From assembly GCA_965198995.1 (NCBI GenBank), contig CBDAQG010000002.1:1178001-1242000 (forward strand): DNA of 64,000 bases, written 5' to 3'. This document shows, one piece after another, positions 31,602 through 39,914 of this stretch. Position numbers and translations under genes: made by a program. Position 1 is the stretch's first letter. Each line of letters begins with the position of its first letter. The notes under the pieces were generated by a model that was not told the DNA's origin, did no database searches, and worked only from the letters and a program-made list of their open reading frames with translations. The stretch is from CAXMMR01 sp965198995. GTDB taxonomy: Bacteria; Pseudomonadota; Alphaproteobacteria; Acetobacterales; Acetobacteraceae.

Positions 31602-34157
31602 TTAGCAAGTGGTAGCCTGCAAGACTAGCCGTTCCTGCCCTTTTCGAGAGAAGACAGGTAGGGAGCGTGGCGTCCCATGAACTTCAAAGAAGCTCTCGAT
31701 CGGAGCTGGGCGGCCGATCAGCCAGCCTTGCACCTCTTGGCAACCCGCTTCACGCAACGCCGCAAATTGCGTCTCGGTCTCAACGCCTTCCGCTACGACG
31801 GGTACAACAAAGCCTCGCGCGAGGCCGAGCACGGCCTGCACTATTGCCATGTCTTGCCCGCCCGGCGTCGTGATCATTCCTGCCACGAAGCTGCGGTCGA
31901 TCTTGATCTGGTCGAACGGAAACGCACGCAAGGTCGCAAAAGAGGAATACCCGGTCCCGAAATCATCCAACGCTGTCTGCACACCGATCGCCTTTAGGCG
32001 TCGAAGTGCGCCGAGAACTTCGGCGGCCCGGCGGATCAGAACGCCCTCGGTGACCTCTAGGACCAGACGTGCGGGTGCCAGGCCACTGGAGGCGAGCACC
32101 TGCTCGACCAACTCGGCGAACGCCTCGCCCTCCTGGGCCTGCAGCGGTGAGACATTCACGGCAACTCGTAGCGGAACTGTCCACTGCGCTGCCTCACGAC
32201 ATGCTTTCTGCAGGACCCAGGCGCCGATTGACCAGATGGCGCCGCACGCCTCGGCTACGGGAATGAAGACATCGGGGGGGATCGAGCCTCGCTCCGGATG
32301 ATTCCAGCGCAGCAGCACTTCGAACCCCGTTACCGCGTCTTCGATGTTTGCCGACCGGATCGGCTGCCAGACGAGATGGAACTCGCCGCGCGAGACAGCC
32401 AGATGCAGATCGCGCTCCAGAGCGCGGCGCTCCCGCAACTGACTATCCATGTCGGGACGAAAGATAGCGAACCGGTTCTTGCCCGCCCATTTAGCTTGGT
32501 AGAGCGCAGTGTCGGCGTTATGCAGAAGCGTTTCCGGGTCCGTGCCGTGGTTCGGATACTGCGCGACGCCGATGGAGGCGGTCACGGAACACTGCTTCTC
32601 ACCACCGCCAAGATCGTAGGGCGCGCGAAGTGCTTCCACCAAGCGGGCGGCAAGCGTGGTGGCCGTATTTGACTGGCCATGCTCGGAATGTAAGACGATA
32701 AACTCGTCACCACCGAGGCGAGCGACCGTGTCACTCTCCCGGACGCTGCGGCAAAGCCGGGCGGCCACCTCACAAAGCAGCTTGTCTCCGGCTCCATGGC
32801 CGTAGACGTCGTTGACCGCCTTGAACCCGTCGAGGTCCAAACAGAGTACCGTCAGCTGGCCGCCATGTCGCTTGTTGTCGTCTATGGCCTTGGTAATGCG
32901 CTCGTGTAGCAGGGATCGATTGGCGACGCCGGTGAGCGGATCATGATGTGCGAGCCGATAGATGCGCTCGGCCGCGGTGCGGTACTCTGTCACATCCTTG
33001 CACACCCCACGGATTGCCACAGCACGGCCGGAGGCGTCCTTCTCCAAGTGCATTTCGGACCAGAACCAAGCAAGGCTGCCGTCCGAGCGCAGCATGCGCC
33101 ACTCCTGCTGTACCGCTTCCTCGCCACTGACCGTACGTGAGAATGCGACGATCATGGCCGCGCGGTCCGCGGGATGGATCAGGCTCAGGAGGTTCTTCTC
33201 GGAGGGGTAGAAGGTAGCAGCATCCGTGCCGAGCAGCTTGTGCAACTCGTCCGGCATGACCAGCGCTCCCGCGTTCAGGCCCTTCCGCCAAGTGGCGATC
33301 CGGGCGATCCGATGCGCATCACGCAGTTCGGCGGCGTGCGCCACGGCTGCGCTGGCCGCCGCTTCGCGCTCCTTCGCCCGGTGTGCTGCCACACTGGCCT
33401 GTTCACCGGCCAGGCGTACGATTTCCTCCCGTTGCAGCTCTTCACGTTCGTTGAAGAGGAAAGCCCGACGCTGCTCCCGCTCGAGGCGATGATTGGCGAG
33501 GAGCGTGAACCCACAGGTCGTCAGAACAGACGTGGCAATCAGGCCCTTCAGGTCAGAGCTGACACCGGTCAACAATGACAGATCGACCACGTTGAACAGC
33601 ACGATCAAGGCAGATGCCGGCAGAGCGAAACGGAAACGCACAGCGGTAAGAACGTTGATGTACAAAAGCGTCAGTACTGGGGCATAGCGGAAGAACACGG
33701 CTGCTGGATAGGTGCTCCCTTGGTAGGCTATCGCGGGAGCAACGAGGCATATTAACGCGGCGCAAATCTGGCCGAGCTCGCGCTGAAACATGGGCGGCTT
33801 GGTCAGCGTGTAAAACGTTACTCCAAGCACGATCGGAGTGACGATCGCGAGCTGCACGATGAGTTCTCTTGCGGCTACGTCCGGAAGCAGTTGGAAATAG
33901 TTGAAGAGGAACAGGTAACATAGCAGGAAGCCCATGAAGCCATAGCGCACGAACATCCGCGCTCGGTCCGAGCCGGTCTTCCGCTCGAACCGGGCTTCCA
34001 GGGCTGGTGGAAAGCGCAAGCTGCGTTTCGGTCCGTTGAGTATCTTCTCGATCGACTCGGCCCGCTGCCGTGCTGTGCTCCCGCTTCCGCCTGACACCAT
34101 CACTTCAGCCGTTGCATCGTCCATTTGGTCGCTCTGCAGGTGAGGGAACGTCTGCAA
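31602..34157 (-). CDS. Membrane GGDEF/EAL bifunctional protein with PAS domain
   Basis: An 851-residue cyclic-di-GMP enzyme. Residues 70-240 hold about six hydrophobic segments (a sensory module), followed by a short coiled coil and a PAS domain with PAC tail ('SVSGEEAVQQEWRMLRSDGS'-like text). The GGDEF domain has 'DLDGFKAVNDVYGHGAGDKL' and the intact active site 'RLGGDEFIVLH'. The EAL domain shows 'FEVLLRWNHPERG' (EVL for EAL), 'LDDFGTGYSSFATLRAFPFD' and 'KIDRSFVAG', so both activities are possible. The start may be 34157 or a later Met (MDDATAEV). It stands alone as a single-gene unit. Confidence 0.92.
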   Translation of the reverse strand: MQTFPHLQSDQMDDATAEVMVSGGSGSTARQRAESIEKILNGPKRSLRFPPALEARFERKTGSDRARMFVRYGFMGFLLCYLFLFNYFQLLPDVAARELIVQLAIVTPIVLGVTFYTLTKPPMFQRELGQICAALICLVAPAIAYQGSTYPAAVFFRYAPVLTLLYINVLTAVRFRFALPASALIVLFNVVDLSLLTGVSSDLKGLIATSVLTTCGFTLLANHRLEREQRRAFLFNEREELQREEIVRLAGEQASVAAHRAKEREAAASAAVAHAAELRDAHRIARIATWRKGLNAGALVMPDELHKLLGTDAATFYPSEKNLLSLIHPADRAAMIVAFSRTVSGEEAVQQEWRMLRSDGSLAWFWSEMHLEKDASGRAVAIRGVCKDVTEYRTAAERIYRLAHHDPLTGVANRSLLHERITKAIDDNKRHGGQLTVLCLDLDGFKAVNDVYGHGAGDKLLCEVAARLCRSVRESDTVARLGGDEFIVLHSEHGQSNTATTLAARLVEALRAPYDLGGGEKQCSVTASIGVAQYPNHGTDPETLLHNADTALYQAKWAGKNRFAIFRPDMDSQLRERRALERDLHLAVSRGEFHLVWQPIRSANIEDAVTGFEVLLRWNHPERGSIPPDVFIPVAEACGAIWSIGAWVLQKACREAAQWTVPLRVAVNVSPLQAQEGEAFAELVEQVLASSGLAPARLVLEVTEGVLIRRAAEVLGALRRLKAIGVQTALDDFGTGYSSFATLRAFPFDQIKIDRSFVAGMITTPGGQDMAIVQAVLGLARGFVVPVVAEGVETETQFAALREAGCQEVQGWLIGRPAPIESFFEVHGTPRSLPVFSRKGQERLVLQATTC

Positions 34158-34755
34158 GAAAAATAGGACCTTGGTGTTAAGGAAGTCTTAATTGCCGGAC
34201 AGCGTCGAGGTCTGACGTCCTGGCGGCGTTCACCAGTGATCGCCTTCCAGTTGGCCATCTGATGTCGTGCACGGCGAGAGATGTGACGTGACGTGGCAGT
34301 TGACCATGTCGGGCTGACGGCGCCTTCGTAGGCGAGGACTGAGCTCGCGCACCAGCCACCTCGCGTCTCTACAAGCTGTAAGACTTTGTCGACCCGCCGC
34401 GCTTGGATAGAGCACCTTGGACGGCATGAAGACAGGTTGGCCGCGCTGTGGGTGCACATGACCAGCGACGCAGATCCAGGCATGCCAGTCCCGGAAAGAC
34501 ATCGGTGGGGACGCGGTGGCTCCTGCTTCGACAGTGGTATCCGGAGGACTCGCAGAGAGCATGCAGCAACGGGTTGATGCAGTTCGCGTGAAGCTCATGC
34601 GGCAGCCTTGTCAAACCCAGGCGTCGCCGTAACGACATGAGGGGGGGCACCAGGCTGAACACAGCGAAGGTCATCAGCCAGCACGGGTGATTTCTGACGT
34701 CAACGCCGCAGCGACGGTCGCACACGATTGCCCATGTGACCGCCGTCGCGACGGT
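34158..34755. other. 600-base region without a supported gene
   Basis: Several short open frames occur on both strands; none combines a ribosome site with protein-like text. It contains the promoter of the GGDEF/EAL gene. Nothing else is recognised. Confidence 0.45.
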
Positions 34756-34917
34756 TCAGCGTTCGCTTGGGAGTGGTGCCTCGTCGTAATCGGGACTGGT
34801 CACGATGTCTATCAGGACGGCGACAGCCACATCTCGGCTGATACCGGCTGTCTTGGCCTCCGCAAGAAGCTCGTCGAGCTTGGTCGTCATCCAGTCATGC
34901 GCCGGGGTGGTGCTCAT
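34756..34917 (-). CDS. Small hypothetical protein, 53 residues
   Basis: ATG 34917 to TGA 34756: 'MSTTPAHDWMTTKLDELLAE', then 'AKTAGISRDVAVAVLIDIVT' and a short acidic tail. GAGGA lies seven bases before the start, an excellent ribosome site. The protein is one amphipathic helix, a turn and a second helix, and could be a DNA-binding or antitoxin-like peptide. No family is recognised, and there is no partner gene next to it. Confidence 0.6.
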   Translation of the reverse strand: MSTTPAHDWMTTKLDELLAEAKTAGISRDVAVAVLIDIVTSPDYDEAPLPSER

Positions 34918-35049
34918 CGAACGATCCTCTACCAAATGGGAGTCGCCTAAGCTTCAACAGACCGACTAACAATCCAGGCCATCAGCGCCCCTGGGACGGC
35001 GTCAGGCTGGTAGCCGAGAAACGCCCGTCGAGGCAGCTTTGATACAATC

Positions 35050-36189
35050 CTACCTGATCTCCAGGCCTGCCGATCGGAGGCGAGTGGCGAGGGCGTCACC
35101 CATTGCGGTGCTGGGGGTGAGCACACCAAACCGATCGGGCAGCACGGGTCCATCCAGCGCCAGCGCCAGCGCGCTCTCGCAGGCGCACAGGGTCGTGATG
35201 CGGTTGCCGGGGTCGCCGTGGCCGGAGATGGTGAGCTGGGCCTCACGACCGTCGACCGCGCGCCCCCAGAGCGTCAGCCGGTAGAACCCGCTGTCGATCT
35301 GTGCTTCGCTGGGCCCTTGGCCGGGCTGCACCCTCGCTGCGATCCAACGGCGGGTGGGACCCCAACGGAAGGCGGCGTTCATCAGCCCCAGCATGGCGGC
35401 CATGCCGGCCGCCCGCGGGAGGGCTCCCCGGCCGGCAAAACCCGAATATTCCTGGAAGACGATGTCCCGGCCGGTGAGAACACCGCTTCGGCGGACCGCG
35501 CGCGTATCGGACAGCCCCATGGGCGAGGCGACCACCCAGGCCTTGAGGTCACGGTCGTAATGGACACCGGTCGGATCACGCTCGACCGCGCCCGGCGCCC
35601 GGGTGGCCGGCCCCAGTAGAAAGGGGTCGCGTTCGCGCAACGCATCGCCGGACTCAATCGCACTCGAAATGCTTTGCACGGTCCCGCCGTTCAGGAAGCC
35701 CGATTTGATCGCGACTGCGCCTTTGACCTGGGCAAGGCCGTCGAGACGCTGATGAAGCAGATAGACCCCGAGGTCCGCCGGCACGGAACTGACCCCACAG
35801 AACGGGACGATCTTTACGCGGGCGCGCTCAGCGGCGGCGTGGCTCCCGTCCATGAGGTCGCGGATGCGGGCGGTCTCGCCGCTGATGTCGCAGTAGTGCG
35901 ATCCTTCGGCGATGCATGCGGTGATCAGGGGGTCGCCAAACCGTCGGAACGGGCCGGCAAAGTTGAGCACCACGCGCGCTCGCGCCGCGAGCGCTCTCAG
36001 GCTGGCGAGGTCGCGCGCGTCGGCCGCGATCACCGGCCGGTCGGTGCCGAGCGCGTGCAGCCTGGCCGGGTCTCGTCCGGCGATCGCCCACCGCAGCCGC
36101 TTGGGAGCGTGCTCGACGAGGTAGGCGGCCGCCCTTCGCCCAGTAAAGCCCGTCGCGCCATAGATGATCAGGTCGAACTCTGCAGGCAT
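35050..36189 (-). CDS. Saccharopine dehydrogenase-like / trans-acting enoyl reductase family protein
   Basis: A 379-residue NAD(P)-binding protein. The Rossmann site is 'EFDLIIYGATGFTGRRAAAY', followed by 'RWAIAGRDPARLHALG', 'ARVVLNFAGPFRRFGDPLIT' and 'HYCDISGETARIRDLMD', the usual order in the saccharopine dehydrogenase-like family that includes mycobacterial trans-acting enoyl reductases. The C-terminal substrate domain is less conserved. Length is typical. The substrate is not known; an acyl or amino-acid-like compound is likely. Confidence 0.82.
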   Translation of the reverse strand: MPAEFDLIIYGATGFTGRRAAAYLVEHAPKRLRWAIAGRDPARLHALGTDRPVIAADARDLASLRALAARARVVLNFAGPFRRFGDPLITACIAEGSHYCDISGETARIRDLMDGSHAAAERARVKIVPFCGVSSVPADLGVYLLHQRLDGLAQVKGAVAIKSGFLNGGTVQSISSAIESGDALRERDPFLLGPATRAPGAVERDPTGVHYDRDLKAWVVASPMGLSDTRAVRRSGVLTGRDIVFQEYSGFAGRGALPRAAGMAAMLGLMNAAFRWGPTRRWIAARVQPGQGPSEAQIDSGFYRLTLWGRAVDGREAQLTISGHGDPGNRITTLCACESALALALDGPVLPDRFGVLTPSTAMGDALATRLRSAGLEIR

Positions 36190-36228
36190 GAAGCCTCCCT
36201 CTAAAGAGCGGGATTAACCCCGGGATGC

Positions 36229-36678
36229 TCAGACAGAAGAGGTCGAGCCGTGTGTCGGGCGGCAGCACCCCCGCTCGCCCGCTGTCATGGCGCTCGTCTG
36301 CGAGTCCGTGGCGAGGTTCGCCAGACGCCAGAGTGCAATGGCGCCGATCAACCGTGCGAACGCCGCGCCCGCGACCGTCATCGCCCATCTGGCAACAATC
36401 CAGAGCATGGCAGCGGTCTCGATCTCGATCGCTCTCGGGCGCTCAAGGATCTGGTCGACGAGGCGGTGAGCGACCTTGATCATCGGGGTCGCTTGCCGTC
36501 CGTGCCGCCGCCGCTTGCGCCCGGACGCCGGCGTCAACTGTCGATAATGATAGGTCGAGATTGCATGCGCCTGGTAGACCTGGACCGGCATGTCAATCGC
36601 GGTCTTGCCGCCGGCGGCAGTGACCGACCCTTCGTCGTCGACCGTCAGGCCGAGCTGCCCGCACGGACGGGCTGCCAT
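36229..36678 (-). CDS. Hypothetical protein
   Basis: A reading of about 149 residues from ATG 36678 (MAARPCGQLGLTVDDEGSVT), 40 bases upstream of the saccharopine-dehydrogenase-like gene and in the same direction. Codon third positions are mostly G or C, favouring a real gene. A helical, partly hydrophobic segment occurs in the second half ('AAMLWIVARWAMTVAGAAFA'). A weak ribosome site makes the start uncertain; GTG 36696 is an alternative. No family is recognised. Confidence 0.45.
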   Translation of the reverse strand: MAARPCGQLGLTVDDEGSVTAAGGKTAIDMPVQVYQAHAISTYHYRQLTPASGRKRRRHGRQATPMIKVAHRLVDQILERPRAIEIETAAMLWIVARWAMTVAGAAFARLIGAIALWRLANLATDSQTSAMTAGERGCCRPTHGSTSSV

Positions 36679-36832
36679 ATTTTGGACTGATACCACTCTG
36701 TAGCTCTGGGCAGCTTTCCCGCAAGGACACTCTGGACAGCAGGCATTGCCGGGAAATCAGGAGGCCGGCGTCTACCCTGAGGGTGGCGGTCCGAATAAAA
36801 GCTTGCCGCGCGCTCCAACGGCAAGAGCCTGT

Positions 36833-37771
36833 CTACACCACCTGGCTCGGCAACATCTTCCCGGCAAACAGCGCATCCAGATTGTCGATCACTAATCCGC
36901 CCATTGCGGCACGCGTTTGTACCGTTGCGCTACCGACATGGGGTGAAAGCGCAACGTTAGGCAGGTGCAGCAGCGCGTCCGGCACGGTCGGCTCGCGCTC
37001 AAACACGTCGAGCCCGGCGCCCCAGATGCGGCCGTCGAGCAGGGCTGCGACCAGCGCCGCCTCATCGACCAGCGCGCCGCGGGCGATGTTGACGAGCACG
37101 CCCTGGGGGCCCAGCGCATCGAGCACGGCGCGGTCGATCAGCCCCACGGTCTCGGCGGAGGCGGCGGCCGCGACGAACAGCACGTCCGAGGCAGCGGCGA
37201 GTGCGAGCAGCGTGTCGTGGAAGTCGTGGCCGACCGACTTCCGCGCCCGGCCGGTATAGGCGATGCTGCCGCCGAAGCCGCCGAGCCGGGCGGCGATGGC
37301 GGCGCCGATGCGGCCGAGGCCGACGATGCCGTAGCGCAGCCCAGAGGCGCGACGGGCTGGCGGCACATTGCCGGCCGCCCAGTCGCCGGCGCGGACATGC
37401 GCCTCGGCGGCGGGCAGCCGGCGCATCACGTTCAGCATCAGCGCGATGGCAAGGTCGGCGACGTCATCGGTCAGCACGTCGGGCGTGTTGGTGACGCGGA
37501 CGTCGAGCGCCTGCATCGCCGGCAGGTCCACCTGGTCGTAGCCGACGCCGTGGATGGCGACGATGCGCAGCCTGGGCAGGCGTTGGGCAAGTGCGGTGTC
37601 GATGCCGAGGTTGCCGGCTGTCAGCACCGCCTCGACCTGTGGGCCGACCTCGACGAGCAGGGCCTGGCGCGCGCTTTCGTCGCGTGGCCAGCGATGCACC
37701 GCGTAGCCGGCGTCGAGCCTCGCCTGCACCGACGGCATCAGGTCGCAGAGCTGCAGCAGCATCGGGCGCAT
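36833..37771 (-). CDS. D-isomer-specific 2-hydroxyacid dehydrogenase
   Basis: A 312-residue NAD-dependent enzyme of the D-2-hydroxyacid dehydrogenase family. Features are 'RIVAIHGVGYDQVDLPAMQA', the NAD site 'YGIVGLGRIGAAIAARLGGF', 'GVLVNIARGALVDEAALVAA' with the substrate Arg, 'DVFEREPTVP' with the catalytic Glu, and 'SPHVGSAT' with the catalytic His. It probably acts on glyoxylate, hydroxypyruvate or a keto-sugar acid. I chose ATG 37771 because AGGAG lies nine bases upstream. It follows the SDR gene by 23 bases in one operon, divergent from the idonate-type dehydrogenase. Confidence 0.9.
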   Translation of the reverse strand: MRPMLLQLCDLMPSVQARLDAGYAVHRWPRDESARQALLVEVGPQVEAVLTAGNLGIDTALAQRLPRLRIVAIHGVGYDQVDLPAMQALDVRVTNTPDVLTDDVADLAIALMLNVMRRLPAAEAHVRAGDWAAGNVPPARRASGLRYGIVGLGRIGAAIAARLGGFGGSIAYTGRARKSVGHDFHDTLLALAAASDVLFVAAAASAETVGLIDRAVLDALGPQGVLVNIARGALVDEAALVAALLDGRIWGAGLDVFEREPTVPDALLHLPNVALSPHVGSATVQTRAAMGGLVIDNLDALFAGKMLPSQVV

Positions 37772-37794
37772 GGTGGTCATCTCCTGGGATGGCA

Positions 37795-38568
37795 TCACAA
37801 GACGGACAGAACGCCGCCGTCGACGTAGAGTATCTGGCCATTGACGAAGCTCGACGCGGCCGAGGCGAGGAACACCGCCGCGCCCTGCAACTCCTCGACG
37901 CGACCCCAGCGGCCGGCCGGGGTGCGGCCGCGCAGCCAGGCGTCGAAGGCGGGATCGTCGCGCAGCGCCTGGTTCATCTCTGTCGCGAAGTAGCCCGGTC
38001 CGATCGCGTTGACCTGCAGGCCGTGCCGCGCCCAGTCGGCGCACATGCCGCGCGTCAGCATCTTCACCGCCCCTTTGGAGGCGCTGTATGGCGCGATGCC
38101 GGGCCGCGCCGCCTCGCTCTGCAGGCTGGCGATGTTGATGATTTTGCCGGCGCCGCGCTCGATCATGCGCCGCGCGACCGCCTGGCCGACGAGGAAGACG
38201 CTGTCGAGGTTGGTGCGCATCACTTCGCGCCACGTCTCCACCGCGAATCGGTCAAGCGGGGCGCGCCGCTGGATGCCGGCATTGTTGACCAGGATGTCGA
38301 TCGGCCCGACCTCGCGCTCGATCCGCGCAACTCCGGCCTCGACCGCGTCCGGATCGGTGACGTCGAACACGCCGAGGCCGTCGGCGGCGCGATGCGCGCG
38401 CGGCCCGAAGCCGTTCGCCGCCGCCTCAAGGCGCTCCCGGTCGCGGCCGTTCAGCACGATGCGCGCGCCGGCATCGGCGAGGCCCGTCGCGAGCGCATGC
38501 CCAATGCCCTGGCTTGAGCCGGTCACCAAGGCGAGGCGGCCGGTGAGATCGAACAGGGAGGCGGACAT
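37795..38568 (-). CDS. SDR-family gluconate 5-dehydrogenase-like protein
   Basis: A 257-residue classical SDR: cofactor site 'LALVTGSSQGIGHALATGLA', 'VNNAGIQRRAPLDRF', the catalytic Ser in 'IINIASLQSEAARPG' and Tyr-x3-Lys in 'APYSASKGAVKMLTR', and the C-terminal 'INGQ'-like 'VNGQILYVDGGVLSVL'. It most resembles gluconate 5-dehydrogenases (idnO/gno), which interconvert gluconate and 5-ketogluconate. The neighbouring idnD-like gene supports this. Start ATG 38568. Confidence 0.87.
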   Translation of the reverse strand: MSASLFDLTGRLALVTGSSQGIGHALATGLADAGARIVLNGRDRERLEAAANGFGPRAHRAADGLGVFDVTDPDAVEAGVARIEREVGPIDILVNNAGIQRRAPLDRFAVETWREVMRTNLDSVFLVGQAVARRMIERGAGKIINIASLQSEAARPGIAPYSASKGAVKMLTRGMCADWARHGLQVNAIGPGYFATEMNQALRDDPAFDAWLRGRTPAGRWGRVEELQGAAVFLASAASSFVNGQILYVDGGVLSVL

Positions 38569-38581
38569 GTGGGCTCCTGAG

Positions 38582-38735
38582 GAAGGAAGCGGTCTTTCTT
38601 TTGCAGAAAGAGCCAGAAACCATCATCCCATAAAAGGGCGACCCGGCTGGCGGCGCGACAGCGCAAACCGACCTTTTTGCATCCTACTTCAAAAAAGAAG
38701 CGGTTGGCCTTCTTTGTATAAGGCCTTGTGGACCA
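38582..38735. repeat. R2 repeat, degenerate copy
   Basis: Contains 'AAGCGGTCTTTCTTTTGCAG', 'GGCGGCGCGACAGCGC' and 'TTCAAAAAAGAAGCGGTTGG', matching the arms seen at 42505-42640 and 58012-58122. It lies between the divergent SDR and idonate-dehydrogenase-like genes. Stem pairing is imperfect. Confidence 0.55.
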
Positions 38736-38761
38736 AGGAGGATAGTAAGACGATATGGGCA

Positions 38762-38821
38762 AGCCGGGCGTTGACAAGCTGGGCGCTGACTAGCCGGGCG
38801 TTGACCAGCCGGGCGAGAGGA
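38762..38821. repeat. 15-bp direct repeats before the idonate-dehydrogenase-like gene
   Basis: Four successive 15-bp units (AGCCGGGCGTTGACA, AGCTGGGCGCTGACT, AGCCGGGCGTTGACC, AGCCGGGCGAGAGGA), the last merging with the ribosome site. Unit 2 has two internal changes and unit 4 shares only its first nine bases. The array ends 12 bases before the start codon, so it lies in the 5' leader. Confidence 0.8.
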
Positions 38822-38833
38822 GGGAGTGACGGG

Positions 38834-39877
38834 ATGCTGGCCGCGGTGCTGCATGGCGCATGTGACCTGCGAGTCGAGGATCGGCCGGAGCCGACGCTGG
38901 CCGCCGGCGAGCTGCGGGTGCGCATTGCGGCGGGCGGCATTTGCGGCTCGGACCTGTCCTATTTCCGCAAGGGCGGCGTCGGCGACTTCATGCTGCGTGA
39001 GCCGATGACGCTGGGCCACGAAGTCGCCGGCACGATCGTCGAGAGCGCCGCCGGAGCGGACGGGCCGGCGGTCGGCACCCGGGTCGCGGTCAATCCCAGC
39101 CAGGCCTGTCTGCGCTGCGCCTACTGCCGATCCGGCCGGCCGAACCTCTGCCGGGACATGCGCTTTCTCGGCAGCGCCGCGCGAATGCCGCACGTGCAGG
39201 GCGGGTTCAGCCAGACGCTGGTGGTGCGGCCGGACCAGTGCGTGCCGATACCGGCGGAAATGGAATTCCGGCTAGCGGCCTGCGCCGAGCCGCTGGCGGT
39301 GGCGCTGCATGCGGCGCGGCGGGCTGGGCTGTTGCTCGGGCGCAGCGTGCTGATCGCCGGCGCGGGGCCAATCGGGCTGCTCTGCGCCGCCGTGGCGCGG
39401 CTGGCCGGGGCCGGGCGGATTACAGTGACCGATCTGGCCGAGATGCCGCTTGCCATCGCCCGCCGAATGGGGGCTTCGGACACGGTGCGGATCAGTGCGG
39501 AGGACGACACGCTGGCGCGCGGAGCGGCCGGGTTCGGCGGCTACGACGTCGCCTTCGAGGCCACTGGTTCGGCAAGCGCGGTCGCGACGTTGCCGGGGCT
39601 GATGCGGCCGGGCGGTCGGATCGTGCAGCTCGGCATGCTGCCGCCGGGGCTGACGCCGGTGGCGGTCAACCTGATGATGGCGCGCGAGATCGACTTCGTC
39701 GGCTCGTTCCGTTTCGGTGAGGAGTTTGCCGATGCCGTTGCGGCGTTGGCGAGCGGGCGGATAGACCCCGCACCGATGCTGTCGGCAAGCTTCCCGCTCG
39801 CCGAGGCCGGCCCGGCCTTCGCACTCGCTGCCGACCGTGGCCGCGCCATCAAGGTGCATCTTGAGATCGCTGAGTGA
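38834..39877 (+). CDS. L-idonate 5-dehydrogenase-like zinc alcohol dehydrogenase
   Basis: A 347-residue medium-chain dehydrogenase. Catalytic zinc ligands appear as 'AGGICGSDLSYF' and 'LGHEVAG'; the structural zinc set is 'QACLRCAYCRSGRPNLCRDM'; the NAD site is 'SVLIAGAGPIGLLCAAVARL'. Best matched to L-idonate 5-dehydrogenase (idnD), which gives 5-ketogluconate, the substrate of the divergent SDR. ATG 38834 follows a GAGGAGGGAG ribosome site. It starts the plus-strand operon that includes the ABC transporter. Confidence 0.88.
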   Translation: MLAAVLHGACDLRVEDRPEPTLAAGELRVRIAAGGICGSDLSYFRKGGVGDFMLREPMTLGHEVAGTIVESAAGADGPAVGTRVAVNPSQACLRCAYCRSGRPNLCRDMRFLGSAARMPHVQGGFSQTLVVRPDQCVPIPAEMEFRLAACAEPLAVALHAARRAGLLLGRSVLIAGAGPIGLLCAAVARLAGAGRITVTDLAEMPLAIARRMGASDTVRISAEDDTLARGAAGFGGYDVAFEATGSASAVATLPGLMRPGGRIVQLGMLPPGLTPVAVNLMMAREIDFVGSFRFGEEFADAVAALASGRIDPAPMLSASFPLAEAGPAFALAADRGRAIKVHLEIAE

Positions 39878-39914
39878 GGGGGGATCCGGAGTACCAGGCT
39901 CGGTCACGCAAGGC

